Shown here piece after piece: positions 8,022-17,874 of a stretch of 64,000 nucleotides of DNA (positions are counted from its first letter, which is position 1; every line of letters starts with the position of its first letter). Made by a program: the position numbers and the translations under genes. This stretch comes from Bacteroidaceae bacterium (lineage in GTDB: Bacteria; Bacteroidota; Bacteroidia; Bacteroidales; Bacteroidaceae). The stretch lies in the NCBI GenBank assembly GCA_017461605.1, contig JAFTXN010000001.1:53371-117370 (forward strand). Reading direction: 5' to 3'. The notes under the pieces are model-generated. The model saw only the letters and a program-made list of their open reading frames with translations, searched no databases and had not been told where the DNA came from.

Positions 8022-10865
8022 ATGAAGCGATTCTCATTTCTCCTCCTGCTGTCGGCCATCGGCATGATGCACGCCGCAGCACAGCAGTTCGGCATCACAG
8101 GCCGCGTCACCGACAACGGAACACCGGCCGCGCCGCTCCCATTGGCGCGCGTGCAGTTGCTGAGCACCGACTCCACCGAGCTGGCCTCGCAGAGCACCGG
8201 CAACAAGGGCACCTTTGCCTTTGCGCCAAAGCAGGCCGGCAGATACATTGTCCGCGTGTCGTTCCTCGGTTTTCGAGACATCTTCCGCAATGTGCAGCTC
8301 ACCAAGCAGAAGCCCTCCGCACGCCTGGGCGACCTGCAACTGGTGCCGGCCGACGTGCAGCTGGGCGAAGCCACCGTTTCGGCCCTCAGTCAGCAACTCA
8401 CCATCAAGGCCGACACGTTCATCTACAATTCCTCCGCATTCCGCGTGCCGCCCGGCGCATCGCTCGCCGCGCTGGTGAAGCAGTTGCCGGGGCTGTCCAC
8501 CGACGCCGATGGCAACCTCACGTTTCAGGGCAAAGCCGTCTCGAGCATCCTCATCAATGGCAAACCGCTCTTCAGCGACACCCAGACCGCGCTGGCCGAC
8601 CTTCCGGCAGCCGCCGTGCAGAACGTGAAAGCCTACGACAAGACTTCGGACGATGCGGAGTTCACGGGAAAAGTTGAAGTGGACAAGGCGACAGTGCTCG
8701 ACCTCACCATCAAAAAAGAGTATATGGCTTCGTGGAATCTCAACCTCGATGCCGGAGGTGGCACAAACGAGCGATGGACCGGCCGCGCCTTTGCCAGCAC
8801 CTTCACTGACCGTCGACGCCTGGCGCTCTATGCTTCGGGAAACAACATCAGCGAGGGCCAACACGTGGACGAGAACGGCAACTGGCGCCACTATGCCAAC
8901 CCAACCGGCAAATACGTGTATAGAAATGTGGGCGGTATGTTCTCGTGGGACAACGGTCTGAAGAACAAAGACGGAGGCTACTTCCGCATCAGTGCCGATG
9001 CCAAGCTGCAACACAACAACCGTAACCGCCATCGCGTGGATGAGACAGAGCGTTTCCTGACCGCCGGCACGCAATATCAATATGTGGACCAAAATCGCCA
9101 CGACCGCTATCGCATGGCCGATGCCAACGTGGCTGTGATTTGGAACATCGATACGCTCAATCGCCTCAGCATCTCTGCCCGCTACCACTACGGCGACGAC
9201 AACGGTTTCCAGCGTCAGTATGCTTCGCTCTACAGTGCGCGCCCCTATCTCTCCAATCCTTATGCCGGTCTTGTGCCTCCGCTCGCCCACGACAGCCTGA
9301 GAAAAATCGGCGTAAACGGTCAGGATCTTTACGAGACCGACTCCGGCCGCGGCCAAAACTATCAGATTTACGGCTTCTACACTCGCCGTTTTGCCAAACC
9401 CGGTCGCTATTTTCAGGCTCGCCTCTTTCATCGTAATGGTTACACACGGGATTATGGCGACCGCTTGGAGCGTTACACCTACTACCATCCCGACGCTCCG
9501 CAGTCCGAGGTGATCAGCCGCGATGCCGGCGGCGACCGTTCGGAAGACATGTTTACGTATATCGACATGGAGTATGAAGAACCGGTGAGCAAGCACATCA
9601 ATCTTGGCATGGGTTACACCTTTTACCATGAGAAGTCTAAAGGACTCTACAACCTCTACCGCCTGAGTCGCTATGCCGAGTACAACAATATGAACCTGCC
9701 CATCGGTGCTCGTCCCACCACGCAGGATTCGCTGGATGCAGTGCGCGACATTGCCAACTCCTTCTACAGCAAAGATAGCGGCATCTGCAACACGCTCTCG
9801 GGTAAGGTTAGCGGTCGCTGGGACAAGGTGGAAACCGAAGCCTATGTCTCGGCAGAGCATTGCGACGAGCAGCTCGATTACGACCGCAACGGCGAGCACT
9901 ACGATCCCGAGCGCAACCTTTGGCGATGGAATACTTTTGCCACGCTTCGCTGGAAGCCGCGCAAGGGACGCGACTTCTACTTTTCCTACCACGGACGCAC
10001 GCGTGACATCCCCCTAAACCAACTTCTGCCCATCACCGACAGCCGCGACCCGATGCACCAAAACATTCAGAATCCCCACTTGAAGAACGGCTGGTACAAC
10101 CGAGCGTACTTCCGCCTCAACTTCAACAAAGAGAAGACGGGCGCCAACTACAACGTCTATGGTGCGTTCGACAATACACACAACGAGGTAACAACCATCA
10201 GCCGCACCGACCCCGTTACAGGAGCTTACATCACTACCCGCGACAACGTGAACGGGAACTTCGGCACCACGCTCAGCTTCAGCACCACCCAGTTGCTCGA
10301 CACCGCCCGCCATTGGACGCTCAACGCCAGCATCTACAGCCGCTTCAGTCGCAGCAAGAGCTACGTGGGCAGCATGGGCGACGCCCTCGGACTGAGCCGC
10401 CTCCATTTCCTCAGCATTGTGCCGCGTGCCAACCTGCGCTACCGCCGCGACAAATGGAGCGTGGTGTTCAACACAGCCTATTACTACGAAGGCTCACACT
10501 ATCGCGAAACGCCGCAGTACGATCAAGACGGACACACCTACGAACTGACGCTCACGCCACAGTGGGAACTGCCTTTCGGCATGCGTCTGAGCGCCGACAT
10601 CACCTACTACGGCCGCACGGGCTACGCTTCCGAACTGCTCAACCACGACCAGTGGCTGCTCAACGCCTCCATCTCGCAAACCTTCCTCAAGAACAAGGCG
10701 CTCACCGTCACACTCCAAGCCACCGACCTGCTGCGCCAGCGCACGTCGGAGTATAGTAGCCTTTCCGCAACGGCACGCAGCTACTCGCGCACCGATGCCT
10801 TCCTGAGCTACGTGCTGCTGCAGGTGTCCTACAAGCTCAACATCAAGAAGGGCGACAAGCGCTGA
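8022..10865 (+). CDS. Outer-membrane beta-barrel protein with carboxypeptidase-regulatory-like domain (TonB-receptor related)
   Basis: This 947-residue protein starts with a signal peptide (MKRFSFLLLLSAIGMMHAAA, cleaved near AAAQQ). A CarboxypepD_reg-like beta-sandwich follows (residues about 24-100, GITGRVTDNGTP), then a plug-like section with ILINGKPLFSD and an AVQNVKAYDK segment near 200. A long C-terminal barrel rich in aromatic/polar beta strands ends in a conserved-looking final strand (FLSYVLLQVSYKLNIKK). This resembles the OMP_b-brl_3 group of SusC/TonB-receptor relatives. The substrate is unknown and no SusD partner is adjacent. It has its own promoter just upstream. Confidence 0.85.
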   Translation: MKRFSFLLLLSAIGMMHAAAQQFGITGRVTDNGTPAAPLPLARVQLLSTDSTELASQSTGNKGTFAFAPKQAGRYIVRVSFLGFRDIFRNVQLTKQKPSARLGDLQLVPADVQLGEATVSALSQQLTIKADTFIYNSSAFRVPPGASLAALVKQLPGLSTDADGNLTFQGKAVSSILINGKPLFSDTQTALADLPAAAVQNVKAYDKTSDDAEFTGKVEVDKATVLDLTIKKEYMASWNLNLDAGGGTNERWTGRAFASTFTDRRRLALYASGNNISEGQHVDENGNWRHYANPTGKYVYRNVGGMFSWDNGLKNKDGGYFRISADAKLQHNNRNRHRVDETERFLTAGTQYQYVDQNRHDRYRMADANVAVIWNIDTLNRLSISARYHYGDDNGFQRQYASLYSARPYLSNPYAGLVPPLAHDSLRKIGVNGQDLYETDSGRGQNYQIYGFYTRRFAKPGRYFQARLFHRNGYTRDYGDRLERYTYYHPDAPQSEVISRDAGGDRSEDMFTYIDMEYEEPVSKHINLGMGYTFYHEKSKGLYNLYRLSRYAEYNNMNLPIGARPTTQDSLDAVRDIANSFYSKDSGICNTLSGKVSGRWDKVETEAYVSAEHCDEQLDYDRNGEHYDPERNLWRWNTFATLRWKPRKGRDFYFSYHGRTRDIPLNQLLPITDSRDPMHQNIQNPHLKNGWYNRAYFRLNFNKEKTGANYNVYGAFDNTHNEVTTISRTDPVTGAYITTRDNVNGNFGTTLSFSTTQLLDTARHWTLNASIYSRFSRSKSYVGSMGDALGLSRLHFLSIVPRANLRYRRDKWSVVFNTAYYYEGSHYRETPQYDQDGHTYELTLTPQWELPFGMRLSADITYYGRTGYASELLNHDQWLLNASISQTFLKNKALTVTLQATDLLRQRTSEYSSLSATARSYSRTDAFLSYVLLQVSYKLNIKKGDKR

Positions 10866-10870
10866 TAATC

Positions 10871-10996
10871 GGCCGCGCAAGGCACGTTTTTCCGCAAGGC
10901 GTTTAGAAAATTCTACAAGCACTGCAGAATTTTCTAAACGCCTTGCAGATTTTTGTGGAATGCGCAGCCATTTTCGACAGTGCGCTGCAGGATGTG
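10871..10996. repeat. 21-bp phased modular array, 6 units
   Basis: Six units in 21-bp register start 5 bp after the stop codon. Units 2-4 make a long dyad at 10894-10946: arms GCAAGGCGTTTAGAAAATTC and its complement around an 11-nt ACAAGCACTGC centre. The same element occurs in opposite orientation at 21231-21281. The hairpin could also act as a terminator for the upstream gene. Confidence 0.85.
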
Positions 10997-11038
10997 CAAA
11001 AGTGCTTCTCATTTCCCCTTTCATCCGCAAAAAAGTTC

Positions 11039-11046
11039 TACCTTTG
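11039..11046 (+). promoter_or_regulatory. Promoter -7 element for pepT
   Basis: TACCTTTG matches TAnnTTTG and lies 69 bp before the pepT start codon. No strong -33 box is visible. Confidence 0.6.
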
Positions 11047-11114
11047 CTTTGCCATCTCCGAAAGCCGGAAGACGGCAGACGAAAAGCGCATCTTAAAACT
11101 CAAAACATACACTC

Positions 11115-12338
11115 ATGGATATTGTAAGCAGATTTCTGAAGTACGTAAGCTTCGACACGCAGTCCGCCGACGACGCCGGCAAAACTCCGAGCACCGACAA
11201 GCAGCTTGTGCTGGCCGAGTATCTGAAGCAGGAACTGACCGAGATTGGTCTGGAAGACATCGAGCTGGATGCCAACGGCTACCTCTATGCCACGCTTCCC
11301 GCCAACACTTCTCGCCAAGTGCCGACCATCGGTTTCATCGCACACATGGACACCAGCCCCGACTGTTCGGGAGCCGGCGTAAGCCCGCGCATCGTTGAGA
11401 AATACGACGGCGGCGACATCGTCCTGGACGCCGAAGCCGGCATCACCACGTCGCCCACGCGCTTTCCCGAGCTGAAAGAACACATCGGCGAGGACATCAT
11501 CGTGACCGACGGCCACACCCTGCTGGGTGCTGACGACAAAGCCGGCATCGCCGAGATTGTGCAGGCGATGGTTTTCCTGAAAAATCATCCTGAGATCGAG
11601 CACGGCCGCATCCGCGTGGGCTTCAATCCGGACGAGGAGATCGGACTCGGTGCTCACAAGTTTGACGTCGAGAAGTTCGGCTGCGAATGGGCCTATACCA
11701 TGGACGGTGGCGAACTGGGCGAGTTGGAATTTGAGAACTTCAACGCCGCTTCTGCCAAAGTGGAGGTAACCGGTGTGAGCGTGCATCCGGGTTACGCCAA
11801 AGGCAAGATGGTGAATGCCGCTCGCGTGGCTGCCGAATTTGTGGCGCAAGTACCGGCCGACGAAACGCCTGAGACGACGCAGGAATACGAGGGATTCTAT
11901 CACCTGCTGGGCATGGAAGGCGGTGTGGAGCATGCATCGCTCACCTACATCATTCGCGACCACGACCGCGCCAAGTTCGAAGCCCGCAAAGAGCGCTTCA
12001 CCGAAATCGCCGCCGCACTCAACGAGCGCTACGGCGAAGGCACGGTGCGCCTCACCCTGTCAGACCAATACTACAACATGCGTGAGAAAATCGAGCCCGT
12101 GATGCACGTCATCGACATTGCCAAGCAAGCCATGGAGGAAGTGGGCGTAAAACCGCGCGTACGCGCCATCCGTGGCGGCACCGACGGTGCGCAACTCTCG
12201 TTCATGGGTCTGCCCTGCCCCAACGTGTTTGCCGGCGGTCTCAACTTCCACGGCCCGCACGAGTTCCTGCCCATCCCGTCGCTGCAGAAGGCGAGCGAAG
12301 TGGTGGTGAAGATTTGCGAACTCACAGCCAAGCGATAA
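11115..12338 (+). CDS. pepT: Peptidase T (tripeptide aminopeptidase)
   Basis: This cytoplasmic M20-family di-zinc aminopeptidase removes the N-terminal residue of tripeptides. The 407-residue length is typical. The expected metal and catalytic residues are visible: H77 and D79 (AHMDTS), D140 (GADDKAG), the E174-E175 pair (NPDEE), D197 (TMDGGE) and H379 in NFHGPHEF near the C-terminus. The PepT dimerisation insert lies between. A strong hairpin follows the gene. Confidence 0.96.
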   Translation: MDIVSRFLKYVSFDTQSADDAGKTPSTDKQLVLAEYLKQELTEIGLEDIELDANGYLYATLPANTSRQVPTIGFIAHMDTSPDCSGAGVSPRIVEKYDGGDIVLDAEAGITTSPTRFPELKEHIGEDIIVTDGHTLLGADDKAGIAEIVQAMVFLKNHPEIEHGRIRVGFNPDEEIGLGAHKFDVEKFGCEWAYTMDGGELGELEFENFNAASAKVEVTGVSVHPGYAKGKMVNAARVAAEFVAQVPADETPETTQEYEGFYHLLGMEGGVEHASLTYIIRDHDRAKFEARKERFTEIAAALNERYGEGTVRLTLSDQYYNMREKIEPVMHVIDIAKQAMEEVGVKPRVRAIRGGTDGAQLSFMGLPCPNVFAGGLNFHGPHEFLPIPSLQKASEVVVKICELTAKR

Positions 12339-12376
12339 GCAAAACCACGGAAGCACCTCGCTTCCCGACACAAAGA

Positions 12377-12411
12377 AAGGCGAAACCTCGTGAAGGGGTT
12401 TCGCCTTTTTC
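12377..12411. terminator. Rho-independent terminator between convergent pepT and manA
   Basis: Perfect 12-bp arms (AAAGGCGAAACC at 12377-12388 and its complement at 12397-12408) are followed by T residues on the plus strand and A residues on the other side. It can serve both convergent genes. Confidence 0.9.
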
Positions 12412-12455
12412 GTATCCCTTGGCAACCGCCGGCCGCCAAGGTGAGAAACATTTTG

Positions 12456-13439
12456 TCACGATATGTAAACCTCCAGAAAGCCGAACGTGCTCGCGGCATC
12501 GGGCACAATGTCGACGTGCTTCGTAGAGGCCGGAATGAGCACCGTTTGCCCGGCCATGAGACCGAACTCGCGGCCCTCGGCATCGCGCAGCAGCGCACTG
12601 CCCTCGGTGGCCACAAGAATGGAGAAAGAGTCGGCCCCTTCGCGGTCGGCGCGCACCGTCCCCGTGGTGCTCCATCGGCGCACCGTGAAGTAAGGGCAGC
12701 GCACCAAGTCGGCAGGGCGACCATCGCTCAGGCTGTAGTGAGTGCGATAGTCGGCTTGCGCCTCATAATCCAATGCCTCGAGTGCTTGCTCGATGTGGAG
12801 CGGACGCTCGTTCCCCTCACGATCGACGCGCCCAAAGTCGTAGACACGATACGTAACGTCCATGCTCTGTTGTATCTCTACCAGCAAGTTTCCTGCCCCT
12901 ATGGAGTGGATGCGTCCGGCAGGGATGAAGAAACAATCGCCGGCATGGGTGGCGTGTCGGGCCAGCGTCTGCATGAGTGTGCCGTTCTCGATGGAATTGC
13001 GGCATTCGGCCACCGACGTGTTGCGTTGGAAGCCGGCCACCAGCGAAGCCTCCGGCTCACTCTCGAGCACATACCACATCTCCGTCTTGCCATTGGGGAA
13101 CCCCACGCGATGCGCCATCTCATCCGAAGGGTGCACCTGGATGCTCAGGTCCTGCGCCGAGTCGATGAATTTCACCAACAACGGAAAACGTGTGCCGTAT
13201 CGGCGCATCACCTCACCGCCCAACAAATCTGCGCCATAGGTATCGATGAGTTCAGGCAGAGTCAGTCCCTCCTCGTGTCCGGCAGCCACATGCGTCTCGT
13301 TGCCGTTGAGGGCCGAAATCTCCCAACTCTCACCTATGCCGCGCGTCGGCGGAAGATGCTTGAAGCCGGCCAGGCGATCGCCTCCCCAGATGGTAGGCTT
13401 CAGCAAGGGCTGAAAGAAAAGCGGTTCTATGTACGCCAT
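12456..13439 (-). CDS. manA: Mannose-6-phosphate isomerase, class I
   Basis: This zinc enzyme interconverts mannose-6-phosphate and fructose-6-phosphate and feeds GDP-mannose and GDP-fucose synthesis. In the 327-residue sequence the type I cupin metal ligands are visible: Q101 and H103 (IQVHPSD), E120 (KTEMWY) and H178 (PAGRIHSIGAG). GGDRLAGF near the N-terminus and the short form without the eukaryote-type insert fit the bacterial family. It has its own promoter at 13471. Confidence 0.94.
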   Translation of the reverse strand: MAYIEPLFFQPLLKPTIWGGDRLAGFKHLPPTRGIGESWEISALNGNETHVAAGHEEGLTLPELIDTYGADLLGGEVMRRYGTRFPLLVKFIDSAQDLSIQVHPSDEMAHRVGFPNGKTEMWYVLESEPEASLVAGFQRNTSVAECRNSIENGTLMQTLARHATHAGDCFFIPAGRIHSIGAGNLLVEIQQSMDVTYRVYDFGRVDREGNERPLHIEQALEALDYEAQADYRTHYSLSDGRPADLVRCPYFTVRRWSTTGTVRADREGADSFSILVATEGSALLRDAEGREFGLMAGQTVLIPASTKHVDIVPDAASTFGFLEVYIS

Positions 13440-13470
13440 ATTCCTATATACCTTTTACATTTTATGGGGA

Positions 13471-13478
13471 CAAAGTTA
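13471..13478 (-). promoter_or_regulatory. Promoter -7 element for manA
   Basis: The minus strand reads TAACTTTG, 32 bp before the ATG. The bases directly upstream (CACTCGCCTTGCAC on the minus strand) resemble the block shared by the wzc, fkp and GH92 promoters. Confidence 0.6.
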
Positions 13479-13527
13479 GTGCAAGGCGAGTGGAATACAA
13501 AGTAAAACGCGAAGCTTTTACTTTTAT

Positions 13528-13695
13528 TCCCGAGCCGAAGCCTAACTTGGGCGAAGCCACCGCTACATTCTGACACTTTGTCGAAAAAGCGGGCTTCGGA
13601 TGTGCAAAAATCTGCAGTGCTTGTAGAAAATTCTGCAGTGCTTGTAGAATTTTCTAAACGCCTTGCAGATTTCTTCGCAAAGCGTTCACAAAAAA
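13528..13695. repeat. 21-bp phased modular array, 8 units
   Basis: Eight units in register lie between the manA promoter and the 3' end of tRNA-Leu. They include the CTGACACTTTGTCG cap unit at 13570 and two successive CTGCAGTGCTTGTAG units at 13612 and 13633, followed by CTAAACGCCTTGCAG. The two leftmost units are weaker matches. Confidence 0.8.
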
Positions 13696-13733
13696 AGGCC
13701 GCCGAACTCAGAAAGTCGACAGCCTCATCTGGG

Positions 13734-13815
13734 TGCGCCTGATAGGACTCGAACCTACACGTCTCGCGACACCAGATCCTAAGTCTGGCGCGTCTACCAA
13801 TTTCGCCACAAGCGC
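13734..13815 (-). tRNA. tRNA-Leu, anticodon UAG
   Basis: The minus strand folds as a class II tRNA of 82 nt. The acceptor stem GCGCTTG pairs with CAGGCGC with one G-T pair. The anticodon stem CCAGA/TCTGG encloses loop CTTAGGA (anticodon TAG). A variable arm and the T arm GTAGG-TTCGAGT-CCTAT follow. The discriminator is A and the CCA end is not encoded. Confidence 0.95.
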
Positions 13816-13880
13816 AAAAAACACGGCGCGAAGATAGGGATTTTTTCGAAGACTCGCCGATGATGCTCGGCTTTTTTTCG

Positions 13881-13888
13881 TAATTTTG
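13881..13888 (+). promoter_or_regulatory. Promoter -7 element for parC
   Basis: TAATTTTG matches TAnnTTTG, 74 bp upstream of the chosen parC ATG. This argues against the longer reading frame starting at 13886, which would begin inside the promoter. Confidence 0.65.
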
Positions 13889-13954
13889 CCTCATTCGGGC
13901 AAAAACATGCAGTGCCCGGCAGAATTGTTAACCCCTTTTGCAACACTTACTCAC

Positions 13955-16642
13955 ATGAGCGAAGAGAACACCGAACTGCAAGAAGCGCATTCGTCCTACA
14001 CTCCGCAAGAGCAAAACCACGACGACACAACACACCAACTCTCCGGGATGTATCGCAACTGGTTTCTGGATTACGCCTCCTACGTTATCCTGGAACGCGC
14101 TGTGCCGCATCTGGGCGACGGACTAAAGCCCGTGCAACGCCGCATCCTGCACTCGATGAAGCGCCTCGATGACGGACGTTACAATAAGGTGGCCAACATC
14201 GTAGGACACACGATGCAATTTCACCCCCACGGAGACGCATCCATCGGCGATGCGCTCGTGCAACTCGGACAAAAGGACCTGCTCATCGACTGCCAAGGCA
14301 ACTGGGGTAACATACTGACCGGCGACCGCGCCGCTGCACCACGATACATCGAAGCACGCTTGTCGAAATTTGCCCTCGACGTGCTCTTCAACCCGAAAAC
14401 AACAGAATGGAAGTTGTCCTACGACGGCAGAAACAAGGAGCCCATTGCGCTACCCGTGAAGTTCCCCCTGCTGCTCGCACAAGGCGCTGAGGGTATTGCC
14501 GTGGGCTTATCTGCAAAGATACTCCCACACAACCTCGGCGAGATTTGCGACGCCGCCATTCAGTATTTGCACGGTGAGGAGTTCCACCTCTACCCCGATT
14601 TTCAGACCGGCGGTTCCATTGACGTGTCGCGCTACAACGACGGTATGCGAGGCGGAAGCGTAAAGGTGCGTGCGAAGATCGAAAAGCGCGACAGCAAGAC
14701 GCTCGTCATCACTGAGATTCCGTTTGGCAAGACCGTCTCGTCGCTCATCGAGAGCATACTCAAGGCAAACGAGAAAGGCAAGATAAAAATCCGCCGCGTC
14801 GACGACATCACTGCAGCCAAGGTGGAAATACCCATCCACCTCACTCCCGGAACTTCTTCAGACAAGGCCATCGATGCCCTCTATGCTTTCACAGATTGCG
14901 AAGTGAGCATCTCGCCCAACTGCTGCGTGATCGACGACAACAAACCTTGCTTCCTGACTGTGAGCGACGTGCTCCGACGCTCGGTCGACCACACCCGGGA
15001 ATTGCTCAAGCGCGAGCTGGAAATCCGCAGGGGAGAGCTGATGGAGAGCCTGCACTTCGCATCGCTCGAACGCATATTTATAGAAGAGCGCATCTATAAG
15101 GACCGTCAGTTCGAGAACGCTAAAAATATGGACGCGGCCTGCGAACATATCGACATGCGACTCACGCCCTTCTATCCGCAGATGGTGCGCGAGGTCACCA
15201 AGGAAGACATTCTCCGCCTCATGGAGATAAAAATGGCCCGCATTCTCAAGTTCAACAAGGATAAGGCCGAGGAACTCATAGCCCGCATCAAGGCAGAGAT
15301 AGACCAAATCGAGAAAGACCTGGCCAACATGGTGGAAGTTACGGCCAACTGGTACAAACTCATCCGTGAGAAGTACGCAGCCGCCCACCCACGTCTCACA
15401 GAGCTACGTTCGTTCGACACGATCGAGGCTACCAAGGTCATCGAAGCGAATGAGAAGTTGTACATCAACCGACAGGAGGGATTCATCGGCACAAGCCTTA
15501 AGAAGGACGAATTCGTCGAGAACTGCTCTCCCATCGACGATGTTATAATTTTCTACCGTGACGGCACCTACAAGGTAACCCGCGTGGCCGACAAGGTGTT
15601 CATAGGCGAGACGGAGCGGAGCCGCAAGGAGAAACGCAAGGCCGAAGTGTTGCACATCGCCGTCTTCAAGAAGAACGACAAGCGTACCATCTACAACGCT
15701 GTGTATCGCGACGGCAAGGCCGGCAGCTACTTCATCAAACGCTTCAACGTGACGTCCATCACCCACGACCGCGAGTACGATCTCACCACCGGCGAGCCGG
15801 GAAGCCGCGTGCACTATTTCACGGCCAATCCCAACGGTGAAGCCGAAGTCATAAAGGTCACGCTGAAACCGCAGCCCAAGCTAAAAAAAATATTCTTCGA
15901 TCGCGACTTCAGCGAAATCATGGTGAAAGGTCGCCAGTCGCGCGGCAATTTGCTCACAAAGCTCGACGTGCATCGCATCACGCTCAAGGCGCACGGCGCA
16001 TCCACGCTGGGCGGCCGCAAAGTGTGGTTTGACCACGACGTGCAGCGTCTCAATTACGACGAACGCGGACAGTACCTCGGCGAGTTCCATAGCGACGACC
16101 TCGTGCTTGTGGTGCTGAAAAACGGAGACTTCTACACCACAAACTTCGACGCGAACAACCATTATGAGAACAGCATCCTGCTCATCGAGAAGTTCGACGA
16201 GACGAAGGTATGGAGCGCGGTGCTTTTCGACGCCGACCAGCAGGGATTTCCGTATGCCAAGCGCTTCTGCTTCGAGCGCACTGCCGGAACGCGCCACCTC
16301 AACTTCATGGGCGAAAATCCCGACTCGCGCTTCGTGCTGCTCACGTCGCAAGTTTATCCTCGCATCCTCGTGACCTACGGCGGCGCAGACGCTTTCCGCG
16401 AAGCCTTGGAGGTGGATGTGGAACAATTCATCGGCGTCAAGAGCTTCAAGGCGAAAGGCAAGCGACTCACTACGTGCGCCGTGGAGAGCATTGTGGAACT
16501 TGAGCCGACGCGTTTCCCCGAGCCCGAAGCCGAACCGGAAGATGCCGAAACGCCCGAAGAAAACGAGACTGCCGACCCCGAAGAGCAGGAAAGCGAGAGC
16601 GAAGTGCGCGACGCCATCTTGGGACAGCAGCGACTGTTCTGA
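13955..16642 (+). CDS. parC: DNA topoisomerase IV subunit A
   Basis: This 895-residue type IIA topoisomerase subunit cleaves and religates DNA when daughter chromosomes are decatenated. The quinolone-resistance-type region HPHGDASIGDALV is near residues 90-102. The catalytic tyrosine is Y131 in AAAPRYIEARL. The long coiled C-gate segment and a beta-pinwheel-like C-terminal domain follow, ending in an acidic tail rich in Glu. The start MSEENTELQE is chosen because the promoter overlaps the upstream alternative. ParC rather than GyrA is favoured because the canonical GyrA box is not evident; parE is not adjacent. Confidence 0.93.
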   Translation: MSEENTELQEAHSSYTPQEQNHDDTTHQLSGMYRNWFLDYASYVILERAVPHLGDGLKPVQRRILHSMKRLDDGRYNKVANIVGHTMQFHPHGDASIGDALVQLGQKDLLIDCQGNWGNILTGDRAAAPRYIEARLSKFALDVLFNPKTTEWKLSYDGRNKEPIALPVKFPLLLAQGAEGIAVGLSAKILPHNLGEICDAAIQYLHGEEFHLYPDFQTGGSIDVSRYNDGMRGGSVKVRAKIEKRDSKTLVITEIPFGKTVSSLIESILKANEKGKIKIRRVDDITAAKVEIPIHLTPGTSSDKAIDALYAFTDCEVSISPNCCVIDDNKPCFLTVSDVLRRSVDHTRELLKRELEIRRGELMESLHFASLERIFIEERIYKDRQFENAKNMDAACEHIDMRLTPFYPQMVREVTKEDILRLMEIKMARILKFNKDKAEELIARIKAEIDQIEKDLANMVEVTANWYKLIREKYAAAHPRLTELRSFDTIEATKVIEANEKLYINRQEGFIGTSLKKDEFVENCSPIDDVIIFYRDGTYKVTRVADKVFIGETERSRKEKRKAEVLHIAVFKKNDKRTIYNAVYRDGKAGSYFIKRFNVTSITHDREYDLTTGEPGSRVHYFTANPNGEAEVIKVTLKPQPKLKKIFFDRDFSEIMVKGRQSRGNLLTKLDVHRITLKAHGASTLGGRKVWFDHDVQRLNYDERGQYLGEFHSDDLVLVVLKNGDFYTTNFDANNHYENSILLIEKFDETKVWSAVLFDADQQGFPYAKRFCFERTAGTRHLNFMGENPDSRFVLLTSQVYPRILVTYGGADAFREALEVDVEQFIGVKSFKAKGKRLTTCAVESIVELEPTRFPEPEAEPEDAETPEENETADPEEQESESEVRDAILGQQRLF

Positions 16643-16666
16643 CAATCATACAAGAGCACACCGCAT

Positions 16667-16715
16667 AAGGGCGGAAGCATGGTGAAAGTATTTCCCGTGC
16701 TTCCGCCCTTTTTTT
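16667..16715 (+). terminator. Rho-independent terminator of parC
   Basis: A 13-bp stem (AAGGGCGGAAGCA at 16667-16679 with its complement at 16698-16710) is followed by a T run. Confidence 0.92.
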
Positions 16716-16733
16716 GTGTTGCTCGGAAAAGGC

Positions 16734-16964
16734 AGTAGCGTGTTTCAAAAGTTATTTGCAGTGCTTGAAAAGTTCCCGGCAGTGCTTCAAAATTATATTG
16801 CAAGGCTTGCAATATATATATCATGCCTTGCAATATATATTTCAAGACTTGCAATATTTATCTCAAGGCATGAGATATAGTTTTGAAGCACGCTGAGGGA
16901 GTTTCTACGGCATGTGGGAAACTTCTCGGTGCTTGGCGATGACAATGCAAGCACTCGTATCTGT
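16734..16964. repeat. 21-bp phased modular array, 11 units (TTG/CAA arm type)
   Basis: Eleven units in 21-bp register fill the gap between the convergent parC and tcdA terminators. The clearest dyads are TTGCA-AGGCT-TGCAA (16798) and TCTCA-AGGCA-TGAGA (16861), each followed by ATAT-rich spacers. The sequence words differ from other arrays but the period is identical. Confidence 0.82.
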
Positions 16965-16976
16965 TGCGAAAAAGAG

Positions 16977-17019
16977 AGTGCGCATACCGACAGGGGGGTC
17001 TCCCTTCGGTATGCGCACT
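16977..17019 (-). terminator. Rho-independent terminator of the ansA-tcdA operon
   Basis: Perfect 14-bp arms (AGTGCGCATACCGA at 16977-16990 and its complement at 17006-17019) are followed on the minus strand by CTCTCTTTTTC. It lies 46 bp after the tcdA stop codon. Confidence 0.9.
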
Positions 17020-17064
17020 TTGTGCGATGCTTGAAGCCCGGCTGCAGAGGCAGCGCAGGGGGTG

Positions 17065-17871
17065 TTATTCTTCGGGTGAGGCCGATGCCTTTTTCCAAAT
17101 ATCCTGCACCACCAGTCCGGCCAGCGTGAAGCCGAAGATGGCTACGATGTGCGCCAGCGAGCCATTGGTGCGGGCTTTCACGCTCCCACCAAACACTTCG
17201 GGGGCTTCGTCGGCCGATGCTGCACCGGCATTCTGCAAGAGTTCTTCGCTGTACACACACTTCACCTTACGGCGCAGGCGCACTCCGTCACGCTTGAAGC
17301 GACGACGCAGCGCGGCAGCCAGCGGACAGCCACGCACTTTCCAGAACTCGGCCACGCTGATGCGCGTCGGGTCGAGCTTCAGCGCAGCACCCATGCTCGA
17401 CACCACCACGGCCGAAGTGCTTGCCGCATACTGCAGGAGGTGTGCCTTGTTTTCCAGACTGTCGATGGCATCCACCACATAGTGGTAGCCCTCGAGCGCA
17501 TAGGACGCAGCATTTTCGGGCGTGTAGAGCGCATGATGCGCCACGATTTCGGCCTCAGGGTTGATGGACAGCAAGCGCTCGCGAAGCACTTCCACCTTGG
17601 GGCGACCCACTGTCTGCGTGGTGGCTACGAGTTGGCGATTCAGGTTGGTGGGATTGACGACATCGGAGTCGACGATGGTGAGATGGCCGATGCCTGAGCG
17701 AATGAGGCTCTCGGCACACCAACCGCCCACACCGCCCACGCCAAACAGGATGACGCGCGCCGACTTCAGCGCTTCCACTGCAGAAGTGCCGAGCAGCAAT
17801 TCGGTGCGTTGATGCAATGCTTCCATATCTTCAGACTTATGTTTTCGGAGAACAAAATCGGCTTCTTCCAT
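17065..17871 (-). CDS. tcdA: tRNA threonylcarbamoyladenosine dehydratase (TcdA/CsdL, ThiF family)
   Basis: TcdA uses ATP to cyclise t6A at position 37 of ANN-decoding tRNAs into ct6A. In the 268-residue protein the ThiF/E1-type nucleotide site GVGGVGGW is near residues 44-51, followed by VDSDVVNPTNLNRQ, which is characteristic. The RxxRR-type basic stretch near 190-205 and the C-terminal hydrophobic segment fit the family. An alternative start at 17826 (MEALHQRTELL) would match E. coli length more closely. It follows the ABC permease gene by 3 bp and is the last gene before the terminator. Confidence 0.9.
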   Translation of the reverse strand: MEEADFVLRKHKSEDMEALHQRTELLLGTSAVEALKSARVILFGVGGVGGWCAESLIRSGIGHLTIVDSDVVNPTNLNRQLVATTQTVGRPKVEVLRERLLSINPEAEIVAHHALYTPENAASYALEGYHYVVDAIDSLENKAHLLQYAASTSAVVVSSMGAALKLDPTRISVAEFWKVRGCPLAAALRRRFKRDGVRLRRKVKCVYSEELLQNAGAASADEAPEVFGGSVKARTNGSLAHIVAIFGFTLAGLVVQDIWKKASASPEE

Positions 17872-17874
17872 TTG

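Noticed and set aside
8034-9992. 652-codon minus-strand frame opposite the outer-membrane protein gene
   Set aside because: The plus strand has a signal peptide, domain order and promoter. The minus frame is a valine-rich shadow.
13427-13894. 155-codon minus-strand frame between manA and parC
   Set aside because: It covers a well-formed tRNA-Leu and a 21-bp array and has array-derived heptad repeats.
13955-16642. Assignment as GyrA
   Set aside because: No canonical GyrA box was seen in the C-terminal domain, and the N-terminal sequence and length fit the Bacteroidales topoisomerase IV A subunit.
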